Positions 7,343 through 13,677 of a stretch of DNA of 13,830 nt are shown here, piece by piece. Position 1 is the stretch's first letter. Every line of letters starts with the position of its first letter. This DNA is from Streptosporangiaceae bacterium (GTDB lineage Bacteria > Actinomycetota > Actinomycetes > Streptosporangiales > Streptosporangiaceae), in NCBI GenBank assembly GCA_030045175.1, contig JASIBM010000657.1, positions 1-13,830 of the forward strand. Direction: 5' to 3'. The position numbers were made by a program, and so were the translations under genes. Below the pieces are notes generated by a model. That model saw only the letters and a list, made by a program, of their open reading frames with translations. It was not told the origin of the DNA and did no database searches.

Positions 7343-7473
7343 GGTACGGCCCGGCTCCGGGGGGACAGAGCGGTTCCGTAACTTAGGAAATCCTACGCGC
7401 GGAGGGGCAAAGTTACTAGCTAGTTCAGCTCTAAGGTGATTTGATTTCCAGAACGTCGCCTAAGCTGCCCGCC

Positions 7474-8163
7474 ATGGACGCTCCCGCCGCCCCCGCCGCA
7501 GGCCCTGTTGCCGCCTTCTTCGACCTAGATAAGACGCTCATCTCCAAGTCGAGCACGCTTGCCTTTGTACCGTCGTTTTACCGGGATGGCCTGATCAGCC
7601 GGGCGCAGGCGCTCCGCGGCGCGTTCGCTCAGCTCGTCTTCCGCATCGGCGGGGCCGACCACAGGCAGATGGAAAAGATCAAGGAGCAGATCGCGCAGCT
7701 CTGCCGGGGCTGGCCAGCCGAGCGCGTGGCCGAGATCGTTACCAGGCACCTGCTTGACACGATCGGCCCGCTGGTGTACCCGGATGCTCGCGGCCTGCTC
7801 AACGCGCACCGGCAGGCCGGCCGGGACGTGTACATCGTGTCAAGCTCGGGGCAGGAGATGGTCGGCCCGATCGGCGCCATGCTCGGCGCGTCCGGGGTCA
7901 TCGCGACCCGGATGCGGCTGACCGACGGGCGGTATACCGGCGAGCTTGAGTTCTACGCCTACGGCGAGGGCAAGGCCAGCGGGATACGCGAGCTCGCCGC
8001 TGAGCGCGGGTACGACCTGGCCGCGTGCTTTGCCTACAGCGACTCCGTGACCGACCTGCCCATGCTCGAGGCCGTCGGCCACCCGCACGCGGTCAACCCG
8101 GATCGCGAGCTGCGCAAGGTGGCCCACGCCAGGGGCTGGCCGGTACTCGCCTTCGCCGCGTAG
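7474..8163 (+). CDS. HAD-IB family phosphatase (SerB-like hydrolase)
   Basis: A 229-residue haloacid-dehalogenase-type phosphatase of subfamily IB. All four HAD motifs are visible: the nucleophile DLDKT (Asp17, Asp19, Thr21), motif II VSSSGQ (Ser123/124), the lysine of GEGKASGI (Lys167), and the metal-binding YSDSVTDLPM (Asp190, Asp194). A helical cap lies between motifs I and II (about 25-100). Such enzymes dephosphorylate phosphoserine or other small phosphometabolites; the substrate cannot be read from the sequence. No membrane anchor is seen. I use ATG 7474. An in-frame TTG at 7441 would add 11 residues; AGGTG lies only 2 nt before it, too close, and neither start has a proper Shine-Dalgarno. 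It is monocistronic by context: a terminator lies upstream and a 643-bp gene-free region downstream. Confidence 0.88.
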   Translation: MDAPAAPAAGPVAAFFDLDKTLISKSSTLAFVPSFYRDGLISRAQALRGAFAQLVFRIGGADHRQMEKIKEQIAQLCRGWPAERVAEIVTRHLLDTIGPLVYPDARGLLNAHRQAGRDVYIVSSSGQEMVGPIGAMLGASGVIATRMRLTDGRYTGELEFYAYGEGKASGIRELAAERGYDLAACFAYSDSVTDLPMLEAVGHPHAVNPDRELRKVAHARGWPVLAFAA

Positions 8164-8523
8164 GGCACCTTGGCAGTTCCGCCTGGGCATGAGTAGGGGC
8201 AGACCGATAAAGATCACGAATTGATCACGCCAGGGTCTTCCCAAGCCCGGTGATCGGACGTAGAAATGAGACACGGACCACCTGGTCCTACACGGCAGCC
8301 GGGTACCCACGCGCGACCAGCCGCGGGAGGCGGCCGAGGCAGGAGCAGCCAGCAGGACCGAGCGCCGTGGCGTTGGCTACGGCGGGTGCCCTGTCCGGCA
8401 GAAGAGTTGCACGCCTGGTAACCCGGCTGGCGTGGCTCAGCGGCGGCGTCTTCGCGAGGGGCGCCGCCGCTAGGCGTTTCGCACCGCCGACAGACGGTCG
8501 CACGAGGCGCCGCCGGCTGCCTG
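8164..8523 (+). other. Gene-free region with palindromes and a strong hairpin
   Basis: No convincing gene is found here; the open frames encode Arg/Gly/Ala-rich low-complexity sequence. Three ordered elements are visible. A direct repeat GATCACG occurs at 8212-8218 and 8223-8229, 11 bp apart (one helical turn). A perfect 14-bp palindrome GGACCACCTGGTCC spans 8275-8288. A perfect 10-bp inverted repeat AGCGGCGGCG (8439-8448) / CGCCGCCGCT (8462-8471) has a 13-nt loop. The first two look like protein-binding sites; the hairpin could be a terminator or part of a structured RNA. Confidence 0.4.
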
Positions 8524-8666
8524 GCAAGGGTTCCCGCTTCGCAAGGGCTACCGCTAGGCAAGGGCTGCCGCTTGGCAAGGGCTACCCCTAGGCAAGGGCT
8601 GCCGCTTGGCAAGGGCTGCCGCTAGGCCTCTGGTCGCATAGGGCACCTCTAGTCGCAAAGGACACC
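8524..8666 (+). repeat. 17-bp tandem array between HAD and Holin-X genes
   Basis: Six head-to-tail 17-bp units run from 8524 to 8625, starting at 8524, 8541, 8558, 8575, 8592 and 8609, with consensus GCAAGGGCTGCCGCTWG. Variation is concentrated at a few positions, and the last units are nearly identical. Two further diverged units follow (8633-8666), sharing TCGCAWAGGRCACC at 19-bp spacing. The array ends about 140 bp before the next start codon. There are no unique spacers, so it is not a CRISPR array. Confidence 0.93.
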
Positions 8667-8729
8667 GCCGCTCGCGAGCGTGGCGCCTGACCCGGCTACC
8701 CGGCGGGCGGTGCGAGAATCAATCGTCCC

Positions 8730-8752
8730 TCGCGGAATCGGATGCCCCGCGA
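8730..8752 (+). promoter_or_regulatory. Inverted repeat upstream of the Holin-X operon, possible operator
   Basis: TCGCGG (8730-8735) and CCGCGA (8747-8752) form a 6-bp inverted repeat with an 11-bp spacer, within the stretch 8667-8806 expected to contain the operon promoter. Its symmetry suits a dimeric repressor, but that is inference only; no -35/-10 pair is convincing. Confidence 0.25.
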
Positions 8753-8806
8753 ATGGCTGGCTCGGCCGTACGCGAGACTGGACGTGACAGCGAGAAGGGA
8801 GTGAGC

Positions 8807-9295
8807 ATGGCTGAACCCGCGACAAGCCGCCGGGCGAACCCGGCACGAGCCTCGTCGGATGGGACCGCCGGGTATGAACCGCCGGCGCGCGATCCCTCGC
8901 TGGGTGACCTCGTCGCCCTGGCGGTCAGCGACCTCACGCAGCTCGTCAAGTGCGAGGTGGATCTCGCGAAGCTTGAGCTCAAGGAAGACGCGCGGCGACT
9001 GGGATTCGGTGGCGTGCTCGTCGGCATGGCCGCCTTCGTCGGCTGCCTCGTCTTGATGTTGCTGTGCTTCGCCTTCGCGTACGGCCTGGAGGCTCTCGGC
9101 ATCTGGAGCTGGGCTTCCTTCCTGATCGTCGCGGGTACCTGCGTCCTGCTCGCGGCCGGTACGGTCGCCTTCGGGTTCACCAAGTTCCACGGCCTCACCG
9201 GCCTGCGCAGGACGCGCACCACCGTCTCCGACGACCTGGCGCTGATCCGCAGGGATGATTCACTGTCCCAGGCCGGATCGGCGGAGGCCAGGTAA
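8807..9295 (+). CDS. Two-TM membrane protein of the actinobacterial Holin-X / DUF1469 family
   Basis: A 162-residue membrane protein. Residues 1-28 are polar and probably disordered. Residues about 29-65 form the amphipathic segment typical of the family (PSLGDLVALAVSDLTQLVKCEVDLAKLELKEDARR). Two hydrophobic helices follow at about 66-93 and 102-125, and then a charged cytoplasmic tail. Proteins of this family are annotated phage-holin-like or Holin-X but are common chromosomal genes in actinobacteria, with no proven lytic role; an envelope function is more likely. ATG 8807 has a clear AAGGGAG Shine-Dalgarno (8795-8801). The TAA is 3 bases before the next start, so this gene leads a three-gene operon. 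M. tuberculosis Rv3669, beside ephE, is the positional counterpart. Confidence 0.82.
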   Translation: MAEPATSRRANPARASSDGTAGYEPPARDPSLGDLVALAVSDLTQLVKCEVDLAKLELKEDARRLGFGGVLVGMAAFVGCLVLMLLCFAFAYGLEALGIWSWASFLIVAGTCVLLAAGTVAFGFTKFHGLTGLRRTRTTVSDDLALIRRDDSLSQAGSAEAR

Positions 9296-9298
9296 GCG

Positions 9299-10222
9299 AT
9301 GGCGCCGGGCGGCGAGGCGTCGATCTATCTCGACGGCCCGTGGTCACACCGTTCGGTGAGCGCGAACGGAACGCGCTTCCACATCGCCGAGAGCGGCGAC
9401 GGCCCGCTCGTCCTGCTGCTGCACGGCTTCCCGCAGTTCTGGTGGACCTGGCGGCATCAGCTAGCCACGCTCGGCAGCGCCGGCTTTCGCGCCGTCGCCG
9501 TCGACCTGCGCGGATACGGCGGCAGCGACAAGCCGCCGCGCGGATACGACCTGGTCACGGCCGCGTCCGACGCGGCCGGGCTGATCCGCTCGCTCGGCGA
9601 GGCGAACGCGGTGGTCGTGGGCCACGACTGGGGCGGCATGATCGCCTGGACCATGGCCGCCTATTTTCCCAAGGTGGTCCGGCGGCTTGGGATCGTCGCC
9701 GCCGCGCATCCGCTGCGGCTGCGCGCGGCGGTTCTGGCCGACCCGCTCGGTCAGGGCCGGAGCAGCGGGTACCTGCTGCGCTATCAAGTACCCGTGCTGC
9801 CCGAGCGTCAGCTGCTGCGAGACCGGGCCGAGCAGGTAGGCAGGCTACTCGCGGCGTGGTCGGGGCCCGGATGGCCAGACCCGGCCACAGAGCGTACATA
9901 CCGGTCGGCGATGTGTGTTCCTTCCGTTGCCCACTCGGCTCTTGAATACCACCGCTGGCTGCTGCGCTCGCGCCTGCGCCCAGACGGGATGCGGTATGCG
10001 CGCGCCATGCGGGCTCCGGTTCAGGCGCCCACGCTGCAGATCCACGGCGCGCTTGACAGTTGCATGAGACCGAGCGCGGCCCGTGGGTCGAGCAGGTTCG
10101 TGGATGGACCCTATCGATGGCGGCTCGTGGACGGGGCTGGTCACTTCCCGCACGAGGAGATGCCTGACCGGTTCGATTTCGAGCTGCGCTCCTGGCTAGC
10201 CGATCCTGAACCGGAGCGGTGA
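9299..10222 (+). CDS. Alpha/beta-fold hydrolase, epoxide hydrolase-like (EphE type)
   Basis: A 307-residue alpha/beta hydrolase. The oxyanion motif HGFP is at 42-45. The nucleophile elbow GHDWGG (108-113) places Asp110 as nucleophile, which distinguishes epoxide hydrolases and dehalogenases from serine esterases. The likely charge relay is Asp253 (IHGALDS) and His282 (VDGAGHFPHEE). Cap-domain tyrosines that could activate the epoxide, such as Tyr217, lie between. No signal peptide is seen. Family enzymes open epoxides by way of an ester intermediate; the substrate is unknown. Position next to a Holin-X gene and marP matches ephE (Rv3670) of M. tuberculosis. ATG 9299 is 3 nt after the previous stop, and the TGA overlaps the next gene's GTG (GTGA at 10219), so translation of the three genes is coupled. 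Confidence 0.85.
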   Translation: MAPGGEASIYLDGPWSHRSVSANGTRFHIAESGDGPLVLLLHGFPQFWWTWRHQLATLGSAGFRAVAVDLRGYGGSDKPPRGYDLVTAASDAAGLIRSLGEANAVVVGHDWGGMIAWTMAAYFPKVVRRLGIVAAAHPLRLRAAVLADPLGQGRSSGYLLRYQVPVLPERQLLRDRAEQVGRLLAAWSGPGWPDPATERTYRSAMCVPSVAHSALEYHRWLLRSRLRPDGMRYARAMRAPVQAPTLQIHGALDSCMRPSAARGSSRFVDGPYRWRLVDGAGHFPHEEMPDRFDFELRSWLADPEPER

Positions 10223-10770
10223 GCGCTGAGGTGACTGTGGCGGGCGGCCAGCGGCGCGACCGGCCGGAGCCCAGGGAAAGGGATGCGGCGGGCAGGCCGA
10301 GGAACGCCCGGCCGAGGGACGCGCTCGGCAGGCCGCTCGCGCGGACCGCGATCGGCGAGCCGGTGACCGATGAGAACCTGCGGCTTGCCCCGCGCGAGGC
10401 GTTGCTGCTCGCTCAGGAGCTGATCGACTCTGGCCGGCCGTTTCACGCACACGAGGTGCTCGAGGCGACGTGGAAGGCGGCGCCCGCCGCGGAGCGCGGC
10501 CTGTGGAAGGGGCTCGCACAGCTCGCGGTGGGCCTGACCCACGCCAGGCGCGCGAACGCGGTCGGGGCGGTGGCGCTGCTCAGGCGGGGTGGCGACGCGG
10601 TTGGCGCCTTCGCAGCCACCGGCGACGCCATCGGACCCGCCTCCTTGATCGACGCGGCCGGGATCAGCGATGCGGCCCGGATGCTGGCCGACCGGATCGA
10701 GCACGACGGCCTCGGCTCGGTCCCGTCGCACGAGATCACGCTGAGGCTCACCCGGTCGCAGCACTCATGA
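10219..10770 (+). CDS. DUF309 domain-containing protein
   Basis: A 183-residue protein with the DUF309 signature: FHAHEVLEATWK (75-86) followed by ERGLWKGLAQLAVGLTHARR (92-111), then a helical region. The conserved HxHE and downstream His could form a metal or catalytic site, but the family has no established function. Residues 1-48 are an Arg/Pro/Gly-rich, probably disordered extension not typical of the core domain. The true start could therefore be later, although GTG 10219 overlaps the upstream TGA in a GTGA arrangement that favours coupled translation. It is last in the Holin-X / EphE-like operon and converges with marP. Confidence 0.8.
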   Translation: MSAEVTVAGGQRRDRPEPRERDAAGRPRNARPRDALGRPLARTAIGEPVTDENLRLAPREALLLAQELIDSGRPFHAHEVLEATWKAAPAAERGLWKGLAQLAVGLTHARRANAVGAVALLRRGGDAVGAFAATGDAIGPASLIDAAGISDAARMLADRIEHDGLGSVPSHEITLRLTRSQHS

Positions 10771-10784
10771 CCGCGGACGATTTC

Positions 10785-10840
10785 TCAGCAGTTGCTGACA
10801 GGCGATCACGATCATGTGGTGCGACCCCGCGGTGCGCGGG
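10785..10840. terminator. Convergent terminator region between the DUF309 gene and marP
   Basis: The 72-bp gap between the two convergent stop codons holds two perfect inverted repeats: TCAGCA-GT-TGCTGA (10785-10798) and CCCGCG-GTG-CGCGGG (10826-10840). Either could end transcription from both sides. The second lies directly after the marP stop (10843-10845). Confidence 0.5.
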
Positions 10841-10842
10841 CG

Positions 10843-12024
10843 TTACTGGCAGGACTCAGTCGAGACCGGCTTCGCCCGCAGTTCACCCAGCCGAACGTCG
10901 GGCGTTATCTCACTGCTCGTCAGCGCGTACCCGACGCCCGGTTGTTGTACGCCGGCGGCGAATACCATGCCATAGACCCGGCCATCCGGGGCGATCAGCG
11001 GACCGCCAGAGTTCCCTGGGCGGACAAGGGCTCTGATCGGGTAAATTTCGCGTATCAACCGGGTCTTGTTATAGATATCCGGGCCATTGGCCAGCTCGGA
11101 CCTGTCCACCCGCGCTGGAACGGCGGTGAAGGCCGCGTTCAGCGGATACCCGGCGACGACCGCGCTGGCGCCAAACCTGGCGGGACCCGCCAGGCGCAGG
11201 CTAGGAACGTTGAGGCCGGGGACGTACAGGACGGCAATGTCTCGCCTTGGGTCGAACAGGACCACGCGGGCCGTGATGGGGGGCGCCATCCCCACGTAGA
11301 CCTGCGGCCCCCCGGTGACGCCCGCGACCACGTGCGCGTTGGTGATCACCCGGTGCTGGCCGATCGCGAAGCCGCTGCCCTCGATCGTCCGAGCGCAACT
11401 CGGCGCCACGCCCTCGATCTTGACGACGCTCTGCCTGTCCATGGCCAGTCCCACCGACAGCAGCACCCGGGGATCTGGCTTGGGCATGTCAAGCGCGTTC
11501 TCTGTGCCTAGCGCGCCGAAGATCTGCGCGTACGGCGGACTGCTCAGCAGCCTGCCGAAGGCGGAGAACTTCTTTTGCACCGGCACCGGGATGAGATGCT
11601 TCACGGCACTGAGCACGATGGAGTCGTGGACTTCCGTGGCGATCGCGGGCGAAGGCGTCGCGCTCACGACGATCGCGCCGATCAGCCAGGCCAGCAGCAA
11701 GATCGCCACGACGTTCACGACCGCCCCGCCGATCGCGTCGAGCACGGTCGTGGGCCTGCGCTTGATTCGCGAGCGGATCACGACGCCGAGCGCCGACGCG
11801 AGCAGCATTCCGCCGACGGCGGCGACGAAGACGAAGACGATCGCCAGCACCGCGCGCAGGTTCTGGCTGTTCGTCAGCGCGAAGGAAAGGCCGTGCGCGA
11901 AGTGCACGCCTACCATCGCGCCGCAGATGAAGCCCCCGAAACTCAGGATTGCGATGATAAAACCCTGACGGTACCCGGCGACCGCGAAGGCAGCAGCCAG
12001 CGCGATCAGAACCACGTCGAGCAT
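10843..12024 (-). CDS. marP: MarP-type periplasmic-facing serine protease with four-TM anchor
   Basis: A 393-residue membrane-anchored trypsin-like protease matching M. tuberculosis MarP (Rv3671c, 397 residues), which is needed for acid and oxidative stress resistance. The N-terminal half has four membrane helices (about 1-20, 22-44, 57-82, 97-121) in a CvpA-like arrangement. The protease domain carries the triad His231 (VITNAHVV), Asp262 (RRDIAVL) and Ser339 (RPGNSGGP). Cys210 and Cys392 correspond to the regulatory disulfide pair of MarP. From memory, the published M. tuberculosis positions are each only 2 to 4 residues higher. I chose ATG 12024 (MLDVVLIALAAAF); GTG 12036 adds four residues. 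The open frame continues upstream to 12603, but that part shadows the Nudix gene. It is third in the nth, Nudix, marP group, after a 70-bp gap containing a small hairpin (CGCGGC-AAAC-GCCGCG, 12065-12080). Confidence 0.94.
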   Translation of the reverse strand: MLDVVLIALAAAFAVAGYRQGFIIAILSFGGFICGAMVGVHFAHGLSFALTNSQNLRAVLAIVFVFVAAVGGMLLASALGVVIRSRIKRRPTTVLDAIGGAVVNVVAILLLAWLIGAIVVSATPSPAIATEVHDSIVLSAVKHLIPVPVQKKFSAFGRLLSSPPYAQIFGALGTENALDMPKPDPRVLLSVGLAMDRQSVVKIEGVAPSCARTIEGSGFAIGQHRVITNAHVVAGVTGGPQVYVGMAPPITARVVLFDPRRDIAVLYVPGLNVPSLRLAGPARFGASAVVAGYPLNAAFTAVPARVDRSELANGPDIYNKTRLIREIYPIRALVRPGNSGGPLIAPDGRVYGMVFAAGVQQPGVGYALTSSEITPDVRLGELRAKPVSTESCQ

Positions 12025-12094
12025 GTCACCCGGCACAGTTATCCAAGGTATCTGGCATTGGCGCCGCGGCAAACGCCGCGCTCCCGATCGCGAT

Positions 12095-12835
12095 TCACGG
12101 TGCGGTCGGCAGCGACGCGCCGGAACCTGGCGGGAGGTCGATGACCCGGGCGAAATCCCATGGCCGCTCCCACCCGCCCAGCGCGAGCAGGCGGTCAAGC
12201 AGGAAGGCGGTGAAGCCCCAGACCAGCATGCCGCCAGCCTGGAACGCGGGGCCGGTGCCGCCAGCGGGATACCTGATCGTGAGCCTGGCCGCCGGATCGG
12301 CCAGGTCAGCCACAGCGACCCTGGCCACCGCGGTGATCTCGGCCAGGTCGCCAGGTGCCACCGGCCCCGGGTCGCGCCACCAGGCCAGGACAGGCGACAC
12401 CAGGAATCCGCTCCGCATGATGTACAGATCGGGCAGCACCGCGACAACCTCAACGCTCGCCGGGTCGACGCGCGCTTCCTCGGCCGCCTCACGCAGCGCG
12501 GCGGCCACGGGCCCGTCGTCGTCCGCGTCGACCGCACCCCCCGGGAAGGCGGGCTGGCCGGCGTGGCGGCGCAGCGACTGGCTGCGCTGCACGAGCAGCA
12601 CATCGGGGCCAGCCGACTCGGTGCCGAATAGCACGAGGACGGCGGACCGGCGCCCGCCGCCCGGCGGCGGGCGCATCGGCTCTGGCACTGCCATGCGGCG
12701 GGCCGACTCGGCCAGCTTGATCAGCCAGGCAGGCGCTGTGCTGGCCCGGTCGGGGCTGGCCCGGTCGGGGCTGGCCCGGTCAGGGCTGGCCCGGTCTGGC
12801 GCGGCGAGCTCGCCGTTGCCATCAGGGCCGGTCAC
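12095..12835 (-). CDS. Nudix hydrolase, probable CoA pyrophosphatase
   Basis: A 246-residue Nudix protein. The segment LLVQRSQSLRRHAGQPAFPGGAVD is split over residues 80-103 and has the LL-x2-RS ... H-x-GQ-x-FPGG form of the CoA-type subfamily. The Nudix box continues as DDDGPVAAALREAAEEARV, with catalytic REAAEE at 115-120. The usual Glu after GG-x5 is Asp, as often seen in this subfamily. CoA pyrophosphatases cleave CoA to phosphopantetheine and 3',5'-ADP, acting on free or oxidised CoA; this is inferred, not shown. GTG 12835 overlaps the nth TGA (GTGA), so translation is coupled. Residues 13-32 are four tandem PDRAS units encoded by a 15-bp repeat, in an N-terminal extension before the domain. 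Synteny with Rv3672c agrees. Confidence 0.87.
   Translation of the reverse strand: MTGPDGNGELAAPDRASPDRASPDRASPDRASTAPAWLIKLAESARRMAVPEPMRPPPGGGRRSAVLVLFGTESAGPDVLLVQRSQSLRRHAGQPAFPGGAVDADDDGPVAAALREAAEEARVDPASVEVVAVLPDLYIMRSGFLVSPVLAWWRDPGPVAPGDLAEITAVARVAVADLADPAARLTIRYPAGGTGPAFQAGGMLVWGFTAFLLDRLLALGGWERPWDFARVIDLPPGSGASLPTAP
12741..12800 (-). repeat. In-frame 15-bp tandem repeat, four copies, in the Nudix gene
   Basis: Plus-strand units CTGGCCCGGTCGGGG start at 12741, 12756, 12771 and 12786. The first two are identical, the third has one change and the fourth is diverged at its end. They encode (P)DRAS repeats in the predicted flexible N-terminus, so copy-number changes would be tolerated in frame. 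Confidence 0.93.
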
Positions 12836-13536
12836 GAGAACGGGCCGGGCTTGACCAGCCGGCCGGCGATGACTGGATCGGTAGGGCCTTCGCCGAACGA
12901 GGGGCAGAGCGCCGACACGGCGCAGGCACCGCAGGCTGGGCGGCGTGCGTGGCAGATCCGGCGGCCGTGCCAGATCAGCCGGTGCGAGAGCATGGTCCAC
13001 TCACTCTTGGGGAAGAGGGATCCTACCTCGTGCTCGACCTTCTCCGCGTCATCTGAAGTGGTCCAGCCGAACCGCCTGGCGAGCCTGCCAAAGTGGGTGT
13101 CAACAGTGATGCCCGGAATCCCGAACGCGTTGCCGAGAACGACGTTGGCCGTCTTCCTGCCCACCCCGGGCAGCGTGACCAGATCGGCCAGCCGGTTCGG
13201 CACCTGTCCGCCGAACCTGTCGCACAACGCCTGGCCGAGTCCGATGATGCTGGTCGTCTTGGCCCGGAAGAACCCGGTGGACACGATGATCTTCTCGATG
13301 TCCTCGCGCTCGGCGCCCGCATAGTCGGCGGCCGTGCGGTACCTGGCGAACAGCACCGGCGTGACCAGGTTCACTCTCTTGTCAGTGCACTGCGCCGACA
13401 AGATCGTCGCCACCAGCAACTCCAGCGGCGAGGTGAAGTTGAGCTCGCAATGCGCGTCCGGGTAGAGCTCGGCGAGTTCCCTGTTGATCCGCCTGGCCCG
13501 GCGGACCAGCGCGGTTCGGGTTGGCGTGGTAACCAC
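12832..13536 (-). CDS. nth: Endonuclease III (DNA glycosylase/AP lyase, 4Fe-4S)
   Basis: A 234-residue endonuclease III, which removes oxidised pyrimidines and nicks the abasic site in base-excision repair. The helix-hairpin-helix LPGVGRKTA (122-130) carries catalytic Lys128, and the VDTH motif gives Asp146. The C-terminal iron-sulfur loop is C-x6-C-x2-C-x5-C (Cys195, 202, 205, 211). These correspond to Lys120, Asp138 and Cys187-203 of E. coli Nth. Length is normal. The start is GTG 13536; no Shine-Dalgarno precedes it. A TAGTCT hexamer (minus strand, 13548-13543) ends 6 nt upstream, so a leaderless transcript is plausible. Its TGA overlaps the Nudix GTG. In M. tuberculosis a thioredoxin-like gene (Rv3673c) sits between nth and the Nudix gene; here it is missing from this position. 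Confidence 0.96.
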   Translation of the reverse strand: MVTTPTRTALVRRARRINRELAELYPDAHCELNFTSPLELLVATILSAQCTDKRVNLVTPVLFARYRTAADYAGAEREDIEKIIVSTGFFRAKTTSIIGLGQALCDRFGGQVPNRLADLVTLPGVGRKTANVVLGNAFGIPGITVDTHFGRLARRFGWTTSDDAEKVEHEVGSLFPKSEWTMLSHRLIWHGRRICHARRPACGACAVSALCPSFGEGPTDPVIAGRLVKPGPFS

Positions 13537-13593
13537 TCGTCAAGACTACGGTCACCGGCGAGCTCCGCTAGCCCGCTCCGGCGCGCCCTTGGC

Positions 13594-13677
13594 TTGCGGA
13601 CTCTGCCAGCCCCTTAGTGCCTTGCGGACTCTGCCAGCTCCTTAGTGCCTTGCGGACTCAGCCAGTTCCTTAGTGCA
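13594..13677. repeat. 28-bp tandem repeat, three copies, spanning a stop codon
   Basis: Copies at 13594-13621, 13622-13649 and 13650-13677 begin TTGCGGACTC and end CTTAGTGC plus one base. Only a few substitutions separate them. The copy at 13650-13677 contains the stop codon (13670-13672) of the upstream minus-strand gene. The other two therefore look like tandem duplications of that gene's 3' end into the 133-bp spacer before nth. No spacers exist, so it is not CRISPR. Confidence 0.95.

Noticed and set aside
7441..7473. TTG start for the HAD phosphatase
   Set aside because: It has only a too-close AGGTG, and the extra 11 residues precede the normal N-terminus of the family. It is not excluded, only less likely.
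8250..8591. Open frame of 113 codons on the plus strand starting at GTG 8250
   Set aside because: Arg/Gly/Ala-rich low-complexity translation, no domain, no Shine-Dalgarno, and it runs into the 17-bp tandem array, which dictates its C-terminus.
8807..9295. Phage lysis cassette or prophage remnant suggested by the holin-like name
   Set aside because: No endolysin, integrase, attachment site or phage structural gene is nearby, and the gene sits in a conserved chromosomal block.
12025..12603. Upstream extension of the marP frame over the Nudix gene
   Set aside because: The extension is an Arg/Ser/Pro-rich shadow of the Nudix coding strand; the MarP fold begins at ATG 12024 and the resulting length matches the family.
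12836..13000. Longer Nudix start inside nth at 13000
   Set aside because: The added residues are a shadow of nth; GTG 12835 overlapping the nth stop is the usual coupled arrangement.
13594..13677. Possible CRISPR array
   Set aside because: The units are contiguous with no unique spacers. The same holds for the 17-bp array at 8524-8625. No cas genes are present.
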